From NCBI RefSeq assembly GCF_030408435.1, contig NZ_CP047046.1:1346572-1410571 (forward strand): DNA of 64,000 bases, written 5' to 3'. Positions 6,249-16,645 of the stretch are shown in pieces; positions within the stretch are counted from its first letter, which is position 1, and every line of letters starts with the position of its first letter. Under the pieces are notes generated by a model, which saw nothing but the letters and a program-made list of their open reading frames with translations, had not been told where the DNA came from and ran no database searches. The translations under genes and the position numbers were made by a program. The DNA comes from Corynebacterium auriscanis. Its GTDB lineage: Bacteria; Actinomycetota; Actinomycetes; Mycobacteriales; Mycobacteriaceae.

Positions 6249-7730
6249 TTAGAGCATCTCCTGCAGAATTTCGTCAGCAGCACGGATGCCTGTCGCCGCT
6301 GCGGCCGGCACACCCACTCCATCCAGCATGGACCCGGCCAGCGCGATGCCACGGGTACGTTGAACCTCCTTGTATGCCACGGCCATGGACTCACGGTAGC
6401 CCACGCCGTACCGTGGGATGCCACCCCACCAGCGTTGGACGAAGAACTCCTCGGGGCGCTTGCGCTCGCCCGTCACCTTAGCTAGATCGTCGATAGCATA
6501 CGTGAGCAGGGCGCGATCATCGGTCTCCAAGTACCACGGCTGGCTGAATGTGCCGAAGCTGGCACGAACGAATGCCCCGCCGCGCTCACCCAAGTGGGGC
6601 CATTTGCGGGAAGAGAAAGTAAACGCTTTGGCATCTGTGGGGGCATCGGCACCCAGCAGCACGCCAGAGCGCTCCGGGATGCCGTGTGCAGATGCCATAC
6701 GCATGCCCACAACCACGGAGCTCGCTAACTCCACACTGTGCAAGACCTCCGCGGCTGTTGGTACCATATGCTCCAGCAAAACCGCTGCCGTTGGGGCCGG
6801 TGTGGCGATAACCAGCGCATCGAATTCACCCAGGGGTTCGACGTACCACCCATTGCGGGTGCGTCCGATGGATTCCACACCCGTATTGAGGAACACCTCG
6901 GGATTCGCCTGCTTCACCATTGCGTCGACGAGCCCGCGATAGCCACAGTTGAAGCTCTTGAAAACTGCCCCGGATCCATTTGAACGTTTGCGGCGTCCGT
7001 CCAAGATTTGCCCGACGGCGTCGGAAAGAAAGAAAGCCCGGCCGCCTTCGCCCAGTTCGTCCAGCTTGGCAGCCAAGTCTGGCATGGTCGCCCGCACACC
7101 CAAATCATAAGCAGTACAGGAGTAGACCCCGCCCAGCAAGGGGGAAACCAAGCGATCCACGACGGTGCGACCGAACCGTGCTTCCACAAGCTGGCCCACC
7201 GTAGTGTCCTGTTCCGGGGACCATGTCATGGGTTGGCCGGATTTTTCCTCGTCCACGCGACGGGCCTGGTCCTCCCCCACGATGTGGGCAATGGATGCGC
7301 CCTCGTGTGGGATACCCATGAGGGTGGTCCGTGGAATGTCGACCAACGCGCCTTCTGCGAACAATCCACTGGGCAGTCCTGACGGTTCCTCGAGGGCGTG
7401 CTCCAATCCCACGTCGCGCACTAAGTCGGTGAAATCCGATCGCAGGGACAGGTAGGCCTCCGCCCCCATGTCCACCGGACCACCAACGAAATCGACGGTC
7501 TTCAGCTTGCCGCCCAGCCGATCGTAGGCTTCGCAAATGAAGATACGAGCACTTTCTCCCAGTTGTCGGCGCAATCGCCACGCTGCACTTACACCAGCGA
7601 TGCCACCACCAATGACCGCAATGCGGAGCCCCCGCAGCTTGGTCAGATCGTCCTGCCTCAGCTGAAGACCGGAGTGAATATCTACTGGCGCACCAGGTGC
7701 GTATCCGTTGGGGATGTGTGGGGAATTCAT
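6249..7730 (-). CDS. hemY: Coproporphyrinogen III/protoporphyrinogen oxidase (FAD-dependent)
   Basis: 493 residues. An oxygen-dependent flavoenzyme which, in Gram-positive and actinobacterial heme synthesis, oxidises coproporphyrinogen III to coproporphyrin III. The FAD Rossmann motif VIGGGIAGVSAAWRL lies near residues 38-52, followed by the family segment CEAYDRLGGKLKTVDFVGGPVDMGAEAY. The C-terminus has the second FAD element GIALAGSMLDGVGVPAAAATG. The ATG overlaps the hemE stop by 4 nt (ATGA), so hemE-hemY form a coupled operon. In relatives hemQ normally lies just downstream; here only 46 bp separate hemY from the convergent msrB, so hemQ is not at this locus. Confidence 0.92.
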   Translation of the reverse strand: MNSPHIPNGYAPGAPVDIHSGLQLRQDDLTKLRGLRIAVIGGGIAGVSAAWRLRRQLGESARIFICEAYDRLGGKLKTVDFVGGPVDMGAEAYLSLRSDFTDLVRDVGLEHALEEPSGLPSGLFAEGALVDIPRTTLMGIPHEGASIAHIVGEDQARRVDEEKSGQPMTWSPEQDTTVGQLVEARFGRTVVDRLVSPLLGGVYSCTAYDLGVRATMPDLAAKLDELGEGGRAFFLSDAVGQILDGRRKRSNGSGAVFKSFNCGYRGLVDAMVKQANPEVFLNTGVESIGRTRNGWYVEPLGEFDALVIATPAPTAAVLLEHMVPTAAEVLHSVELASSVVVGMRMASAHGIPERSGVLLGADAPTDAKAFTFSSRKWPHLGERGGAFVRASFGTFSQPWYLETDDRALLTYAIDDLAKVTGERKRPEEFFVQRWWGGIPRYGVGYRESMAVAYKEVQRTRGIALAGSMLDGVGVPAAAATGIRAADEILQEML

Positions 7731-8863
7731 AGGTTATGAACCTCCTCGAAGGCTCGAGTGACAGCATCGGGTTCGGTGGATGGCAAAACTCCGTGACCAA
7801 GGTTGAAGATATGACCGCGCGCCAAGCCACGCTTGACGGCTCGGTCGGCCTCGGCGCAAATCCGGGTGACATGGGCGCGGATGGCATCGGGACCGGCGAA
7901 CAGGACAGCTGGATCAAGATTTCCCTGCAGTGCCTTAGCACGCTCCGACGGGGCTAGACCTGGGTTCGCATCCGCCAGCGCCGCGGTTACACGCTCAGCG
8001 GCTAAGTCCATAGGCACGCGCCAGTCCACACCCACCACGTCTGGGCCAGCAATCGCCATGTCGCCCAACAGCTCACCGGTACCCACACCGAAGTGGATCA
8101 TCGGCACGCCGTACGGGCGAACGGCATCGAAAATCTGCTTGGAGTATGGCCCGACGAACTCGCGGTAATCACGGGCCGTGAGGTAACCCGCCCAGGAATC
8201 GAACAACTGAATCGCATCCACGCCCGCTTCCAGCTGCATTTGTAAGAAGCGGGTAATGGTGGGGGTCAATTCGCGCATGAGAGCATGCCACATATCAGGC
8301 TGGGAGTACATCAAGGCCTTGGTAGTTTCATGGTTCTTCGATGGGCCTCCCTCTACGAGGTAGGAAGCCAACGTGAACGGCGCACCAGCGAAACCAATCA
8401 GGACCTGATCATCGCGCAATTCCTCCAGTACGTGCGAGATCCCTTGCGCGATCGGCTCCAGTTGCTCGCGCTGCACTTCCGGAAGCGCAGCAATCTGCTG
8501 CGGCGTGCGCACGGCCTCGGCCATAACTGGTCCACGACCGGGAACAATGTCGATATCCACACCAGCGGCCTTGAGAGGAACAACGATGTCCGAGAACAAG
8601 ATGGCGGCATCTGCATCGTGGCGTCGAACCGGCTGCATAGTGATTTCGGCCAAAAGCTCGGGCATGAAGCAGGAGTCCAGCATGGGGATGCCCTCGCGCA
8701 CCTTACGATACTCAGGCAGCGAACGACCGGCTTGGCGCATCATCCACACGGGTCGACGCGATGGCTTTTCACCCCTAGCGGCGGCCAAAAACGGGGCGTC
8801 ATGGTTGGCGCGACGACGGGAGGCTGCGACGTCAATCTGGGGTTCAAAAGCCTTATTAGTCAT
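7727..8863 (-). CDS. hemE: Uroporphyrinogen decarboxylase
   Basis: 378 residues. It removes four carboxyl groups from uroporphyrinogen III to give coproporphyrinogen III. The N-terminal signature RPVWMMRQAGRSLPEYRKVR and the central GFAGAPFTLASYLVEGG are diagnostic, and LFDSWAGYLTARDYREFVGPY follows. I chose the ATG at 8863 (MTNKAFEPQ); other in-frame starts upstream (ATG 8872, and 8938) lack a clear ribosome site. First gene of the hemE-hemY pair, divergent from the DUF3000 gene. Confidence 0.92.
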   Translation of the reverse strand: MTNKAFEPQIDVAASRRRANHDAPFLAAARGEKPSRRPVWMMRQAGRSLPEYRKVREGIPMLDSCFMPELLAEITMQPVRRHDADAAILFSDIVVPLKAAGVDIDIVPGRGPVMAEAVRTPQQIAALPEVQREQLEPIAQGISHVLEELRDDQVLIGFAGAPFTLASYLVEGGPSKNHETTKALMYSQPDMWHALMRELTPTITRFLQMQLEAGVDAIQLFDSWAGYLTARDYREFVGPYSKQIFDAVRPYGVPMIHFGVGTGELLGDMAIAGPDVVGVDWRVPMDLAAERVTAALADANPGLAPSERAKALQGNLDPAVLFAGPDAIRAHVTRICAEADRAVKRGLARGHIFNLGHGVLPSTEPDAVTRAFEEVHNL

Positions 8864-8957
8864 AACCGCCATTATGCCAGCCGATGATGGGGGAAACGAA
8901 AGGCTAACAACACCAACCACTCCGGCGCGCCTAACCAACGATAAAAACCTTAAAGGC

Positions 8958-8963
8958 TAGGTT
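8958..8963 (+). promoter_or_regulatory. -10 box, leaderless DUF3000 gene
   Basis: TAGGTT lies 8 nt before the GTG start of the DUF3000 gene, with no Shine-Dalgarno sequence in between. Confidence 0.5.
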
Positions 8964-8971
8964 TAGACATC

Positions 8972-9619
8972 GTGAGCCAAGACACTGAGATCCCCCAGTA
9001 CTTCCACGAAGCCGTCCGCTCCATGACGGAAGCGGAGGTACGAAGTGGCATTCAGATCACCGATATTCGCCCTCCCCGCAACTTGGCGCCGCTGAGCCAC
9101 GCGGTTGGGTTGGAAGTTGTGCACACTATTGACAGCACCGGTGAGACCGCTATCGCTGCCGATTCCAGCGGGCACGATGCGTTCGGCCGCCTCATCCTGC
9201 TTCATGATCCTGCCTCCGAGGAACACTGGCGGGATCCCTCCACCACGGCCACATCGCCTAAGATGCGCATGGTCGCCTACATTCAGGCCGATATGGATGC
9301 CTCTGTTGCCGCGGATCCACTTTTGCCCGACGTGGCGTGGGATTGGCTGACCGAGCAGCTCGACGGCCCCGGCTGCACCTACACCGATCTGGGTGGCACT
9401 GTGACATCCACCGCTTCGGTTCGCTACGGCGAAATTGGTGGCCCGCCACGTGCGTTCCAGTTGGAAATGCGGGCGTCGTGGACCGCCGTGGGGGCTGACC
9501 TGTCGGCACATGTCACCGCATTTTCGCACGTGCTGGCGAATGTGGCTGGCTTGCCACCCGAAGGCGTGGCAGCCCCTCGCTTTGGTGTGGACCACGCGCG
9601 CGAAGCTGCGCACCGCTAA
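8972..9619 (+). CDS. DUF3000 family protein
   Basis: 215 residues, matching the actinobacterial DUF3000 family (Mycobacterium Rv2680) by sequence pattern (FHEAVRSMTEAEVRSGIQITDIRPPRNLAPLSHAVGLEV split over its N-terminus) and by position beside hemE and before RNase D. No catalytic motif, signal or membrane segment is visible; it appears cytosolic. The GTG start has no ribosome site but has a -10 box 8 nt upstream. The function is unknown; its persistent linkage to the RNase D-like gene hints at a role in RNA metabolism, which is only an inference. Confidence 0.82.
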   Translation: MSQDTEIPQYFHEAVRSMTEAEVRSGIQITDIRPPRNLAPLSHAVGLEVVHTIDSTGETAIAADSSGHDAFGRLILLHDPASEEHWRDPSTTATSPKMRMVAYIQADMDASVAADPLLPDVAWDWLTEQLDGPGCTYTDLGGTVTSTASVRYGEIGGPPRAFQLEMRASWTAVGADLSAHVTAFSHVLANVAGLPPEGVAAPRFGVDHAREAAHR

Positions 9620-9653
9620 CCTCCCCCTATCCCCCTTCCTCGGTATTCAGTGC

Positions 9654-10961
9654 ATGAAAAAAATCACCCGCCCCTCCGGTGGCGTGCCTTCCGTACGTCG
9701 TACGCCCGCACAACTCGAGAGCACTCTGCGCGCCTTAAGCAACGGTACGGGGCCGATCGCCATTGATACCGAACGCGCCGCAATGTACCGCTTTGATGAC
9801 CGCGCGTACCTGATTCAGTTGCGTCGGGACGGGGCGGGCAGTTTCATCATTGACCCCACGGAGCATCCCGAACAGCTTCGCGGGTGGCAGGACGAACTGA
9901 TGGGCGAAGTGCCGTGGCTATTGCACGCCGCTCATACAGATCTACCCGCGCTGATGGCCTTGGGGTGGCGCCCTACACAGCTGCTAGACACGCAGATTGC
10001 CGCCAAATTGTTGGGCTGCCACAGGCTGGGCCTCTCGCCGCTCTTAGAAGAATTCCTATCCATCTCCATTCCTAAAGATAAGGGCAATGCCGATTGGTCT
10101 CGGCGACCACTGGCGAATTCATTGCTAGCCTATGCTGCCCTCGATGTGGAGTTCTTACTGGAAATGCACCAGCTGATGGTAGATGAGCTTTCCGACCTCG
10201 ACCGGATGGATTGGTACGTCCAGGAATGCGAGCATGACCTAGTTCACGCCTCGCCGCTCAAGGATCCTGAATGGTTTGACATGAAGGGCGCCCGCTTCCT
10301 GCACCCACACAGTCGAGCTGCGTTCGTTGCCCGCCACCTTTTCGAGACACGCCAACAGATCGCACGGTCGGAAGACATCCCACCGGAAAGATTACTGTCC
10401 TCGAAACTCATCGTGGCGGTAGCCACTTTGCCTAAACGCGATGCCACTCGCGAGCTCCTGCAGGACTTTCGCCACGCTATTCACGGCCCCGGGGCCGATC
10501 GCGTGAACCCTCATCGCCACTCTGGCACTATGAATTCTTTCCTCGACGCCATGTCGCGCGCCTACGCCGAACACCGGGAAGCTAAGGCAACAGCTGGCTG
10601 GGGATCACGCGATGAACGCCACGATGATCCAGAATTGCAACGCCGTCGCCCCGACCCTAAAACGTGGAAAACGGATCACCCCATGGCGTGGGATGCGTTG
10701 GAGATCTTGCGTGAATCAAACGAGGAATTGTGCGAGGAGCTGGGTTTGGGCACAGACACCATAGTGGTCAGTCGCCAGTTGAAGTTCGTTGCGTGGGAGT
10801 TTGCCCAGAGAGTGGCAGATCAATCAGTAAACCTCACCGATGTGGACAGCACTGAAGATTGTCTTGGTCAGTTGCTCACACGGGCAGGATGCCGCCCGTG
10901 GCAGGTAGAGCTCATACTCAATGACGCCACGGCTTACCTCATGGATGAAGTTACACAATAG
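9654..10961 (+). CDS. rnd: RNase D-like 3'-5' exoribonuclease with HRDC domain
   Basis: About 435 residues. The DEDD exonuclease domain (residues about 30-200) shows IAIDTERA (first DxE), the HAAHTDLPAL segment (second Asp), and SLLAYAALDVEFLLEMHQ (YxxxD, third and fourth acidic sites). An HRDC domain follows near residues 225-300 with ERLLSSKLIVAVA, then an actinobacterial C-terminal extension. The family trims 3' ends of tRNA precursors and other stable RNAs. The ATG at 9654 (MKKITRPSGG) is chosen because the domain starts soon after; the longer open frame overlaps the DUF3000 gene. It probably shares that gene's transcript, with a 34-nt gap. Confidence 0.87.
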   Translation: MKKITRPSGGVPSVRRTPAQLESTLRALSNGTGPIAIDTERAAMYRFDDRAYLIQLRRDGAGSFIIDPTEHPEQLRGWQDELMGEVPWLLHAAHTDLPALMALGWRPTQLLDTQIAAKLLGCHRLGLSPLLEEFLSISIPKDKGNADWSRRPLANSLLAYAALDVEFLLEMHQLMVDELSDLDRMDWYVQECEHDLVHASPLKDPEWFDMKGARFLHPHSRAAFVARHLFETRQQIARSEDIPPERLLSSKLIVAVATLPKRDATRELLQDFRHAIHGPGADRVNPHRHSGTMNSFLDAMSRAYAEHREAKATAGWGSRDERHDDPELQRRRPDPKTWKTDHPMAWDALEILRESNEELCEELGLGTDTIVVSRQLKFVAWEFAQRVADQSVNLTDVDSTEDCLGQLLTRAGCRPWQVELILNDATAYLMDEVTQ

Positions 10962-11064
10962 CTAGCGCGCGTCCTTCCTCAGCGCTACCCTCCCACGTAG
11001 CCACGGAGGCTTCACCGGGCACGGGCACAGCACTTTTGCACCGCAGACAGCGCACGCGTTAACG

Positions 11065-12996
11065 CTAAACCTCACCCAGCTGCTGGGCCCACTCCGCTAC
11101 CGTCTTGGTGACGGATTCAACATCCAAACCGAGTTCTGAAAGCACCTGGCCACGGGAGGCATGAGCCAGGAATTTTTGCGGAATGCCGAGGTTGCGCACC
11201 GGGGTATCCACGTTCGCTTCATTCAACCGCATTTGCAGCGTGGAACCGGCGCCACCGTGCAGTCCACTGTCTTCGATGGTGACTACCAGATCCGCAGCCC
11301 TAGCCAGTTCCACTACAGAATCGGCAGTGGGCACTACCCAGTGCGGATCCACAACGGTGGTTTGGAATCCGGCGTTGTCGAGCGCTTCCGCCGCGGCCAG
11401 CGCCTGTGTGGCCAATGCGCCGAAGTTGACGATGAGCACCTTCGTGGGCGAAGAGTCACCGGGCGGCGCAGTCTTCTCAGCTCCAGCATGTGTGGATTCA
11501 AACAGCACGTCGTAATCGGTTTCTTCCCGAATCGCGCCAATCGGATCGGGCGCATTGCCCTTGGGGAAACGCACAACGGTCGGCCCATCCTCAAGATCCA
11601 CGGAGCGCTGCAAAGCCAGCTTCAATCGCTCACCATCACGTGGGGCCGAGACATGAATCCCCGGCACAATGCCGGTGATGGATAGGTCCCACATGCCGTT
11701 GTGGCTGGGTCCATCGGATCCGGTGACGCCCGCGCGGTCCAACACCAATGTCACCGGTAGTTTCAATAAGGCAACATCCATCAGCAGCTGGTCAAAAGCA
11801 CGGTTGAGGAACGTGGAGTATACGGCAACCACTGGGTGCATCCCGCCCAGAGCCAAACCGGCTGCACTGGTCACCGCGTGTTGTTCCGCAATACCGACGT
11901 CATAGGTACGGTCTGGGAAAACCTCCGCAAATTCAGCCAAGCCTGTAGGTCCGGCCATCGCCGCAGTGATCGCGACAATATCGTCTCGCTCCTTGGCCAA
12001 GTCGATCAACGTGGTGGAGAACACATTGGTCCACGTGGTCACACCCACGGCCTTCTTCTCCACTGGCTCGCCCGTGATGGGATCGATAACTCCCGTTGCG
12101 TGCATGAGGTCGGCCTCGTTGTTTTCCGCAGGCTCAAACCCCTTGCCCTTGGCGGTCACGGCGTGGACAATGACCGGCCCTCCGTAATCTTTAGCGTAGC
12201 GCAGCGCATTTTCCATCTGGCGGATATCATGCCCGTCAACTGGACCGATGTACTTCAGGCGCAAGTCGGTGAACATCTCCGTTGGCAACACCGTGTGTTT
12301 CACCCCGGCTTTGAGCCCGTGGATAACCTGGAACGCACGATCGCCGACCCAGCCCATGCGTCCCAAGGCGTTCTTCCCAGAGTCCATCACCTTGTCGTAG
12401 AAAGGCTGCAACCGCAGGGCCGCCAGATTCTCGGCCATGCCACCGATGGTTGGAGAATAAGAACGGCCGTTATCGTTGACCACGATCACCACACTGCGGT
12501 TTTTCGCAGCGGCGATGTTGTTCAGCGCCTCCCAACACATTCCACCGGTCAGGGCCCCATCGCCCACGAGGGCCACAACATGACGATGAATCTGACCGGA
12601 CAACTCGAAGGCCTTGGCTAATCCGTCGGCGTAGGACAACGCAGCGGAAGCGTGCGAGGACTCAGTCCAGTCGTGTGGTGATTCTGCCCGTTCGGGGTAC
12701 CCCGACAGCCCGTCTTTTTGCCGCAATGTCCCAAACAGATCCCGTCGCCCCGTCAGCATCTTGTGCACGTAAGACTGGTGCCCAGTATCGAAAATCAATG
12801 GGTCAGTCGGCGAGTCGAACACGCGATGCAGCGCCATCGTCAACTCAACCACTCCCAAGTTAGGTCCCAAGTGCCCACCAGTTGCCGAGACCTTTTGGAT
12901 GAGAAACTCACGGATCTCAGCCGCGAGTGCTTCCAATTGATCTTCAGGCAGGCCTTTGAGTTCCGCTGGCGAAGAAATGTTGTCCAGAATACCCAT
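11065..12996 (-). CDS. dxs: 1-deoxy-D-xylulose-5-phosphate synthase
   Basis: 643 residues. A thiamin diphosphate enzyme that condenses pyruvate and glyceraldehyde-3-phosphate in the first step of the MEP isoprenoid pathway, feeding decaprenyl phosphate and menaquinone. Visible signatures are [18 protein letters not shown] near residue 40, [15 protein letters not shown], the ThDP motif [17 protein letters not shown], and [17 protein letters not shown] with the transketolase-type central Glu. The start [13 protein letters not shown] is chosen by comparison with corynebacterial Dxs; GAGGAGA lies upstream, and an in-frame ATG at 13023 would add nine residues. It stands convergent to rnd, and its intergenic region toward 13230 carries no supported gene. 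Confidence 0.94.
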   Translation of the reverse strand: MGILDNISSPAELKGLPEDQLEALAAEIREFLIQKVSATGGHLGPNLGVVELTMALHRVFDSPTDPLIFDTGHQSYVHKMLTGRRDLFGTLRQKDGLSGYPERAESPHDWTESSHASAALSYADGLAKAFELSGQIHRHVVALVGDGALTGGMCWEALNNIAAAKNRSVVIVVNDNGRSYSPTIGGMAENLAALRLQPFYDKVMDSGKNALGRMGWVGDRAFQVIHGLKAGVKHTVLPTEMFTDLRLKYIGPVDGHDIRQMENALRYAKDYGGPVIVHAVTAKGKGFEPAENNEADLMHATGVIDPITGEPVEKKAVGVTTWTNVFSTTLIDLAKERDDIVAITAAMAGPTGLAEFAEVFPDRTYDVGIAEQHAVTSAAGLALGGMHPVVAVYSTFLNRAFDQLLMDVALLKLPVTLVLDRAGVTGSDGPSHNGMWDLSITGIVPGIHVSAPRDGERLKLALQRSVDLEDGPTVVRFPKGNAPDPIGAIREETDYDVLFESTHAGAEKTAPPGDSSPTKVLIVNFGALATQALAAAEALDNAGFQTTVVDPHWVVPTADSVVELARAADLVVTIEDSGLHGGAGSTLQMRLNEANVDTPVRNLGIPQKFLAHASRGQVLSELGLDVESVTKTVAEWAQQLGEV

Positions 12997-13230
12997 TGAA
13001 GTTTGTCTCTTCTCCTCGGTCATTCTCGTGCGGTAGCGCTATACCGGCGTGGCCATTTTTAGGGAACCATCCCCGACAGTTTCCCGAATGGCGATGACCT
13101 AGGTTAACTATCGTGGCGAAAATTTATTGTTCAGCCTATCTTAGTCGCGTCCACGGACAGGTGTTGAAGCGCTCGCGGTTAACGGCCCGTATCCCGCGAA
13201 GCCGCCTGTTTTTCAGCCATAGTCTTACCG

Positions 13231-14547
13231 CTACGCCGTGGCCACGGGTTGCAAGTGCACAAGCACTTCAACGTGGTGGGTCAGCCCAAAGGCGTCGACA
13301 ATCGCTACCTGTGAGATAGCGTAACCGGCGTCGATCCACCGTCGAACATCGCGCGCCGCCGCAGCCGGATCGCAACCCACGTGCACCACATGTTTTGGCT
13401 GGCGACTGGCCACGGCCGGGATCGTGTGCTTTCCCGCGCCCGTTCGTGGTGGATCAAGCACCACAGCATGCAAGTATTCCTGCGCGTGCCGATCGCTCCA
13501 CCACGCGGGGACTCGGCGGTTGGTTTTCTTATCCGACGCCACCACGCGCTCCGCAACCCGGTCCACATTGGAGTCCCAAAACTCCACGGAATGGACCTTC
13601 GCCTGGGAAAACGCGCGTGACCCAGCCGAAGTTGCATCGCCAGCGATATCCACGCTGACCACCCGGTCGGCTTTATCGACCAGTGCGGAACTCAGCGATC
13701 CAGCGCCACCGTACAGATCCCAGGCCGTGGAACATTTTCCCAGCGCGGAGGGCACTGTGCGCTCAATCCACTGAGCGTAAAACTCAGTCGCGGCGTGGTG
13801 ACCTTGCCAGAAAGCCTGTGCAGGAAGATCCCACGTGAGACCCCCTAACTGCTGGGTGATCGACCCATCGCCCACCAAAGCGGTCGTCTTCCGATGCCGC
13901 CGGTTTCCCGACAGCTCCACAATGCTTCGTACGCCGTCACTGCCGACAGCGATGATGAGTTCTGTGCGCGGACGAATACGCCCTTCGGCGGCTAGGTCAC
14001 TGATCTGTTCGCACAGCCCGTCTTTCATTTCGGAAACCCATTGCGCACATAGGGTGTCTGGACTGAGGGGAACAACTTCGTGTGAATTCTTCTTCCGAAT
14101 CCCCACTGTTCCTTGCGCATCAATCGCGACTCGGGCGCGGGTGCGCCACCCCACATAGGGTTCCAGCGAGTGCGTAGAAACCACATCGTCGGTGAGCTTG
14201 ATCTTTCCAATTCGTTCGAACTGATCGACTACCACGGCTTTTTTGAATTCGAGAGAACCAGGGGCGTCGATAAAATCTAAATCGCAACAACCCGCCCCGG
14301 CCGCTGCAGCACCGCACTGCCCCCGTACGCGGTGCACAGATGGCGACCCCACGCGTACCACCTGACCAGTGCGAAAGGAACGCTTGGAAGATGACTTCGC
14401 AGCGGGGTCCAAGGCGACTTCAACATCGCGATCCCCCATCGCAGCTCCGGTGACAAAGGCAATCCGGCCGTCCTCGAGACGAGTAATGCAAGCTCCACCG
14501 TGCGCAGGTTTATCGAAGCTGGAAACAGTCACTACTTCGGGATTCAT
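13231..14547 (-). CDS. TrmA/RumA-family RNA (uracil-C5) methyltransferase
   Basis: 438 residues. The N-terminal TRAM-like beta barrel (residues 1-60, HGGACITRLEDGRIAFVTGAA in part) is followed by a cysteine cluster (QCGAAAAGAGCCDLDF) typical of [4Fe-4S]-binding members. The SAM-binding domain shows WDLYGGAGSLSSAL, then VVLDPPRTGAGK, and the catalytic Cys in VHVGCDPAAAARD. These enzymes methylate uridine C5 in tRNA or rRNA; the precise target cannot be told from sequence. The ortholog is Rv2689c by position. The ATG overlaps the stop of the upstream DUF3159 gene (ATGA). Confidence 0.88.
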   Translation of the reverse strand: MNPEVVTVSSFDKPAHGGACITRLEDGRIAFVTGAAMGDRDVEVALDPAAKSSSKRSFRTGQVVRVGSPSVHRVRGQCGAAAAGAGCCDLDFIDAPGSLEFKKAVVVDQFERIGKIKLTDDVVSTHSLEPYVGWRTRARVAIDAQGTVGIRKKNSHEVVPLSPDTLCAQWVSEMKDGLCEQISDLAAEGRIRPRTELIIAVGSDGVRSIVELSGNRRHRKTTALVGDGSITQQLGGLTWDLPAQAFWQGHHAATEFYAQWIERTVPSALGKCSTAWDLYGGAGSLSSALVDKADRVVSVDIAGDATSAGSRAFSQAKVHSVEFWDSNVDRVAERVVASDKKTNRRVPAWWSDRHAQEYLHAVVLDPPRTGAGKHTIPAVASRQPKHVVHVGCDPAAAARDVRRWIDAGYAISQVAIVDAFGLTHHVEVLVHLQPVATA

Positions 14548-15281
14548 TTAATGCCCTCCGCTGCATTAGCTTTTTTCACGGCCACGACGGTGATGAGGAC
14601 GACGATTGCCGTCAGTGGCCAGCCCATAGCAATGGAAACGTATCCCAGGGCATCGGTGGCATCTTTCACGTAGAAGAACCGCTTGACGAAGAACCGTGCC
14701 AGGAACACCACAGCCCACGCCGCGGTAGCCCAACTAAAGGCCCGAACAGCCCCACGGTTGGTACGCCACCTCTGGTCCTCGCCGTTGATGCCGCGCCAAA
14801 TCACGCCAACGAGTGGCCACCGCACCGCAATCGAGATGATGAACGCGATTCCCGCGACCAGCGAATACCACATGCCGTAGGCAAAATAACCCTTGGCATC
14901 GCCCATGAACCAGGCAATCGCGGCACAGATGACCACACCCAGCAAGCCGGAGATGGCCGGCTGCAGGTTCTCCTTTCGGGCCAAGCGCCACACGAAGATA
15001 CCCGCCGCCACAGCCAGTGCGGAAAGCAAAGCGGGCACCAACCCGTACTTGCTGTTGACGGGAACCAGTACCAACACTGGCAGAGTGGAGCTCACCAAGC
15101 CGGTGAGACCGCCCATTTGCTCCAGCAAGGTGGCGGGCTTTTCCTCGGTGGCCCGCCCACCGGAGGGCGCTAGCTTTTCAGAGTGGGTGGCCGACTGGTG
15201 GGTATCGCCAGTGATATGCGCGGGCCCGGTGCCCGATGTGGTGGGGTCAAAAGGCTCGTTGTTAGAGGACGGGTGTGTCAC
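14544..15281 (-). CDS. DUF3159 membrane protein
   Basis: 245 residues. About 60 hydrophilic N-terminal residues precede six hydrophobic helices, beginning with LLEQMGGLTGLVSSTLPVLV, the signature of the DUF3159 family found across actinobacteria. A conserved basic loop (WRGINGEDQRWRTNRGAVRAF) sits between helices four and five. The start is GTG at 15281 with AGGA 6-8 nt upstream. It overlaps the downstream methyltransferase gene by 4 nt, indicating one operon. Function unknown. Confidence 0.82.
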   Translation of the reverse strand: MTHPSSNNEPFDPTTSGTGPAHITGDTHQSATHSEKLAPSGGRATEEKPATLLEQMGGLTGLVSSTLPVLVLVPVNSKYGLVPALLSALAVAAGIFVWRLARKENLQPAISGLLGVVICAAIAWFMGDAKGYFAYGMWYSLVAGIAFIISIAVRWPLVGVIWRGINGEDQRWRTNRGAVRAFSWATAAWAVVFLARFFVKRFFYVKDATDALGYVSIAMGWPLTAIVVLITVVAVKKANAAEGIK

Positions 15282-15318
15282 GGGGTCCTACGTTCTGGAT
15301 CTATGAGGGGGCTGGAGA

Positions 15319-16095
15319 CTACTGGTTTTGGTTATTATCGCGACCCAAGATGGGTTCGTTAAGGGGTTCGATTCCAGCTGCCTCTGCCTGCTCGCGCGCC
15401 ATTTGCTCCGCCTGCGCCTGCATTTGCTTCTGCAGCTCCTCGGCCATGGCCTGTGGCATATGCACTGGCAATGGGTTACCCGCCGGAATTGGATCTTGGC
15501 CACGCATAACAAAAGTACGGGCCATTATCTGGTGGGCTAGCTCGGCCAATTCCTCGCCGTATTCCTTCGGCCCAGCCAACGTGAAACGCAGCATCCAACG
15601 GTGGCCGGTCACACCCATGATGCGCAGCATTCCGTCGCCGGCTTCTGCGAACACTTCTGGCCCCCATGGGCCTTGTGTCACGGTTGCTTCCAAACCGTCG
15701 CCGGACATGCCCTTAACGATCTCGGTCACCGATTCTTCCCAGAGGTCACCTTTTTTTGGAGCGGCGAACGCCACTGGGGTCACGCGCCCAAACTGTGTTC
15801 CGATATGGATCATCTGCGGACCTTCCGGGCCCACATCCACCTGCACGTCACCTTCCAGTGGCACGGGCACCATCATCGAACCTAGATCCAGCCCGCCCTT
15901 GGCGAAATCCGAGAAGTCGAAATTCCGGTAGTCCACCTGGTCTCCATCAAACGGCCCAAAGTCACCGTTTATTGGGTCGTAGACTCCCCCGGCTTGATTA
16001 TCGGTGTCCGTTGTCGCCGCTACATTGTCTACGCGGGATTGCTCTGCTGCAGAGGTATTGGGATCCGCTGCGCTGTCTTTCTTACGTCCAAACAT
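15319..16095 (-). CDS. DUF3710 family protein
   Basis: 258 residues, beginning MFGRKKDSA with an acidic, disordered first 60 residues. The DUF3710 core runs from about 65 to 235: FDFSDFAKGGLDLGSMMVPVP, later VTQGPWGPEVFAEAG and GVTGHRWMLRFTLAGP. The C-terminus is a Gln/Glu/Met-rich helix likely to form a coiled coil. No enzyme motifs are visible and no function is assigned to the family. The gene lies between dut and DUF3159 on the same strand, the same order as in mycobacteria, and may be transcribed with dut (80-nt gap). Confidence 0.85.
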   Translation of the reverse strand: MFGRKKDSAADPNTSAAEQSRVDNVAATTDTDNQAGGVYDPINGDFGPFDGDQVDYRNFDFSDFAKGGLDLGSMMVPVPLEGDVQVDVGPEGPQMIHIGTQFGRVTPVAFAAPKKGDLWEESVTEIVKGMSGDGLEATVTQGPWGPEVFAEAGDGMLRIMGVTGHRWMLRFTLAGPKEYGEELAELAHQIMARTFVMRGQDPIPAGNPLPVHMPQAMAEELQKQMQAQAEQMAREQAEAAGIEPLNEPILGRDNNQNQ

Positions 16096-16175
16096 GGTGC
16101 GTCATCTCTCTTTCGGTAAGTTGTCGCGTAGTTGGTGTGCACTCCTGCGCGTTCGCGCTGGCGGGCTGGTGCAAA

Positions 16176-16637
16176 TTATTGGCCCGTGGAACCGTATCCA
16201 CCTGCACCGCGAACCGTTTCACCCAAGTGGGAAATATCGTCAACCTCATTGACCTCGCACAAACTCACCTGTTGAACAACTAGCTGTGCGATGCGGTCCC
16301 CGCGACGGATGGTCACCGACTGTTGCGGGTCTAGGTTAATGAGGCAGACTTTCACCTCACCGCGGTAATCCGCATCGATGGTGCCTGGGGTGTTCACGAT
16401 GGATAATCCGTGTCGCAGTGCCAAACCGCTACGAGGGTGAATGAGGCCAACCATGCCTACAGGCAATCCTAGGGCGATTCCCGTCCCAACTAGTTGGCGC
16501 TGGCCCGGATCAATCTGCACATCCTCCGCGCTATAAAGGTCAATCCCCGCATCCGAGGGATGCGCTCGGGTAGGCAACGGCAGGTCCTTATCAAGCCTCA
16601 CTAGGTTAAGTTTCGGCTCGTTGTGTGGGTTGGTCAT
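16176..16637 (-). CDS. dut: dUTP diphosphatase
   Basis: 153 residues. It hydrolyses dUTP to dUMP, preventing uracil entry into DNA and supplying the thymidylate precursor; it acts as a trimer. All five motifs are present: [51 protein letters not shown], and the P-loop-like C-terminal tail [11 protein letters not shown]. The ATG is preceded 8 nt upstream by TAAAGT, so a leaderless transcript is likely. Divergent from the DUF3093 gene. Confidence 0.95.
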   Translation of the reverse strand: MTNPHNEPKLNLVRLDKDLPLPTRAHPSDAGIDLYSAEDVQIDPGQRQLVGTGIALGLPVGMVGLIHPRSGLALRHGLSIVNTPGTIDADYRGEVKVCLINLDPQQSVTIRRGDRIAQLVVQQVSLCEVNEVDDISHLGETVRGAGGYGSTGQ

Positions 16638-16645
16638 GGTCTACC

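Noticed and set aside
13113..13319. Small ORF between dxs and the methyltransferase gene
   Set aside because: No ribosome site, biased composition, and overlap with the methyltransferase gene.
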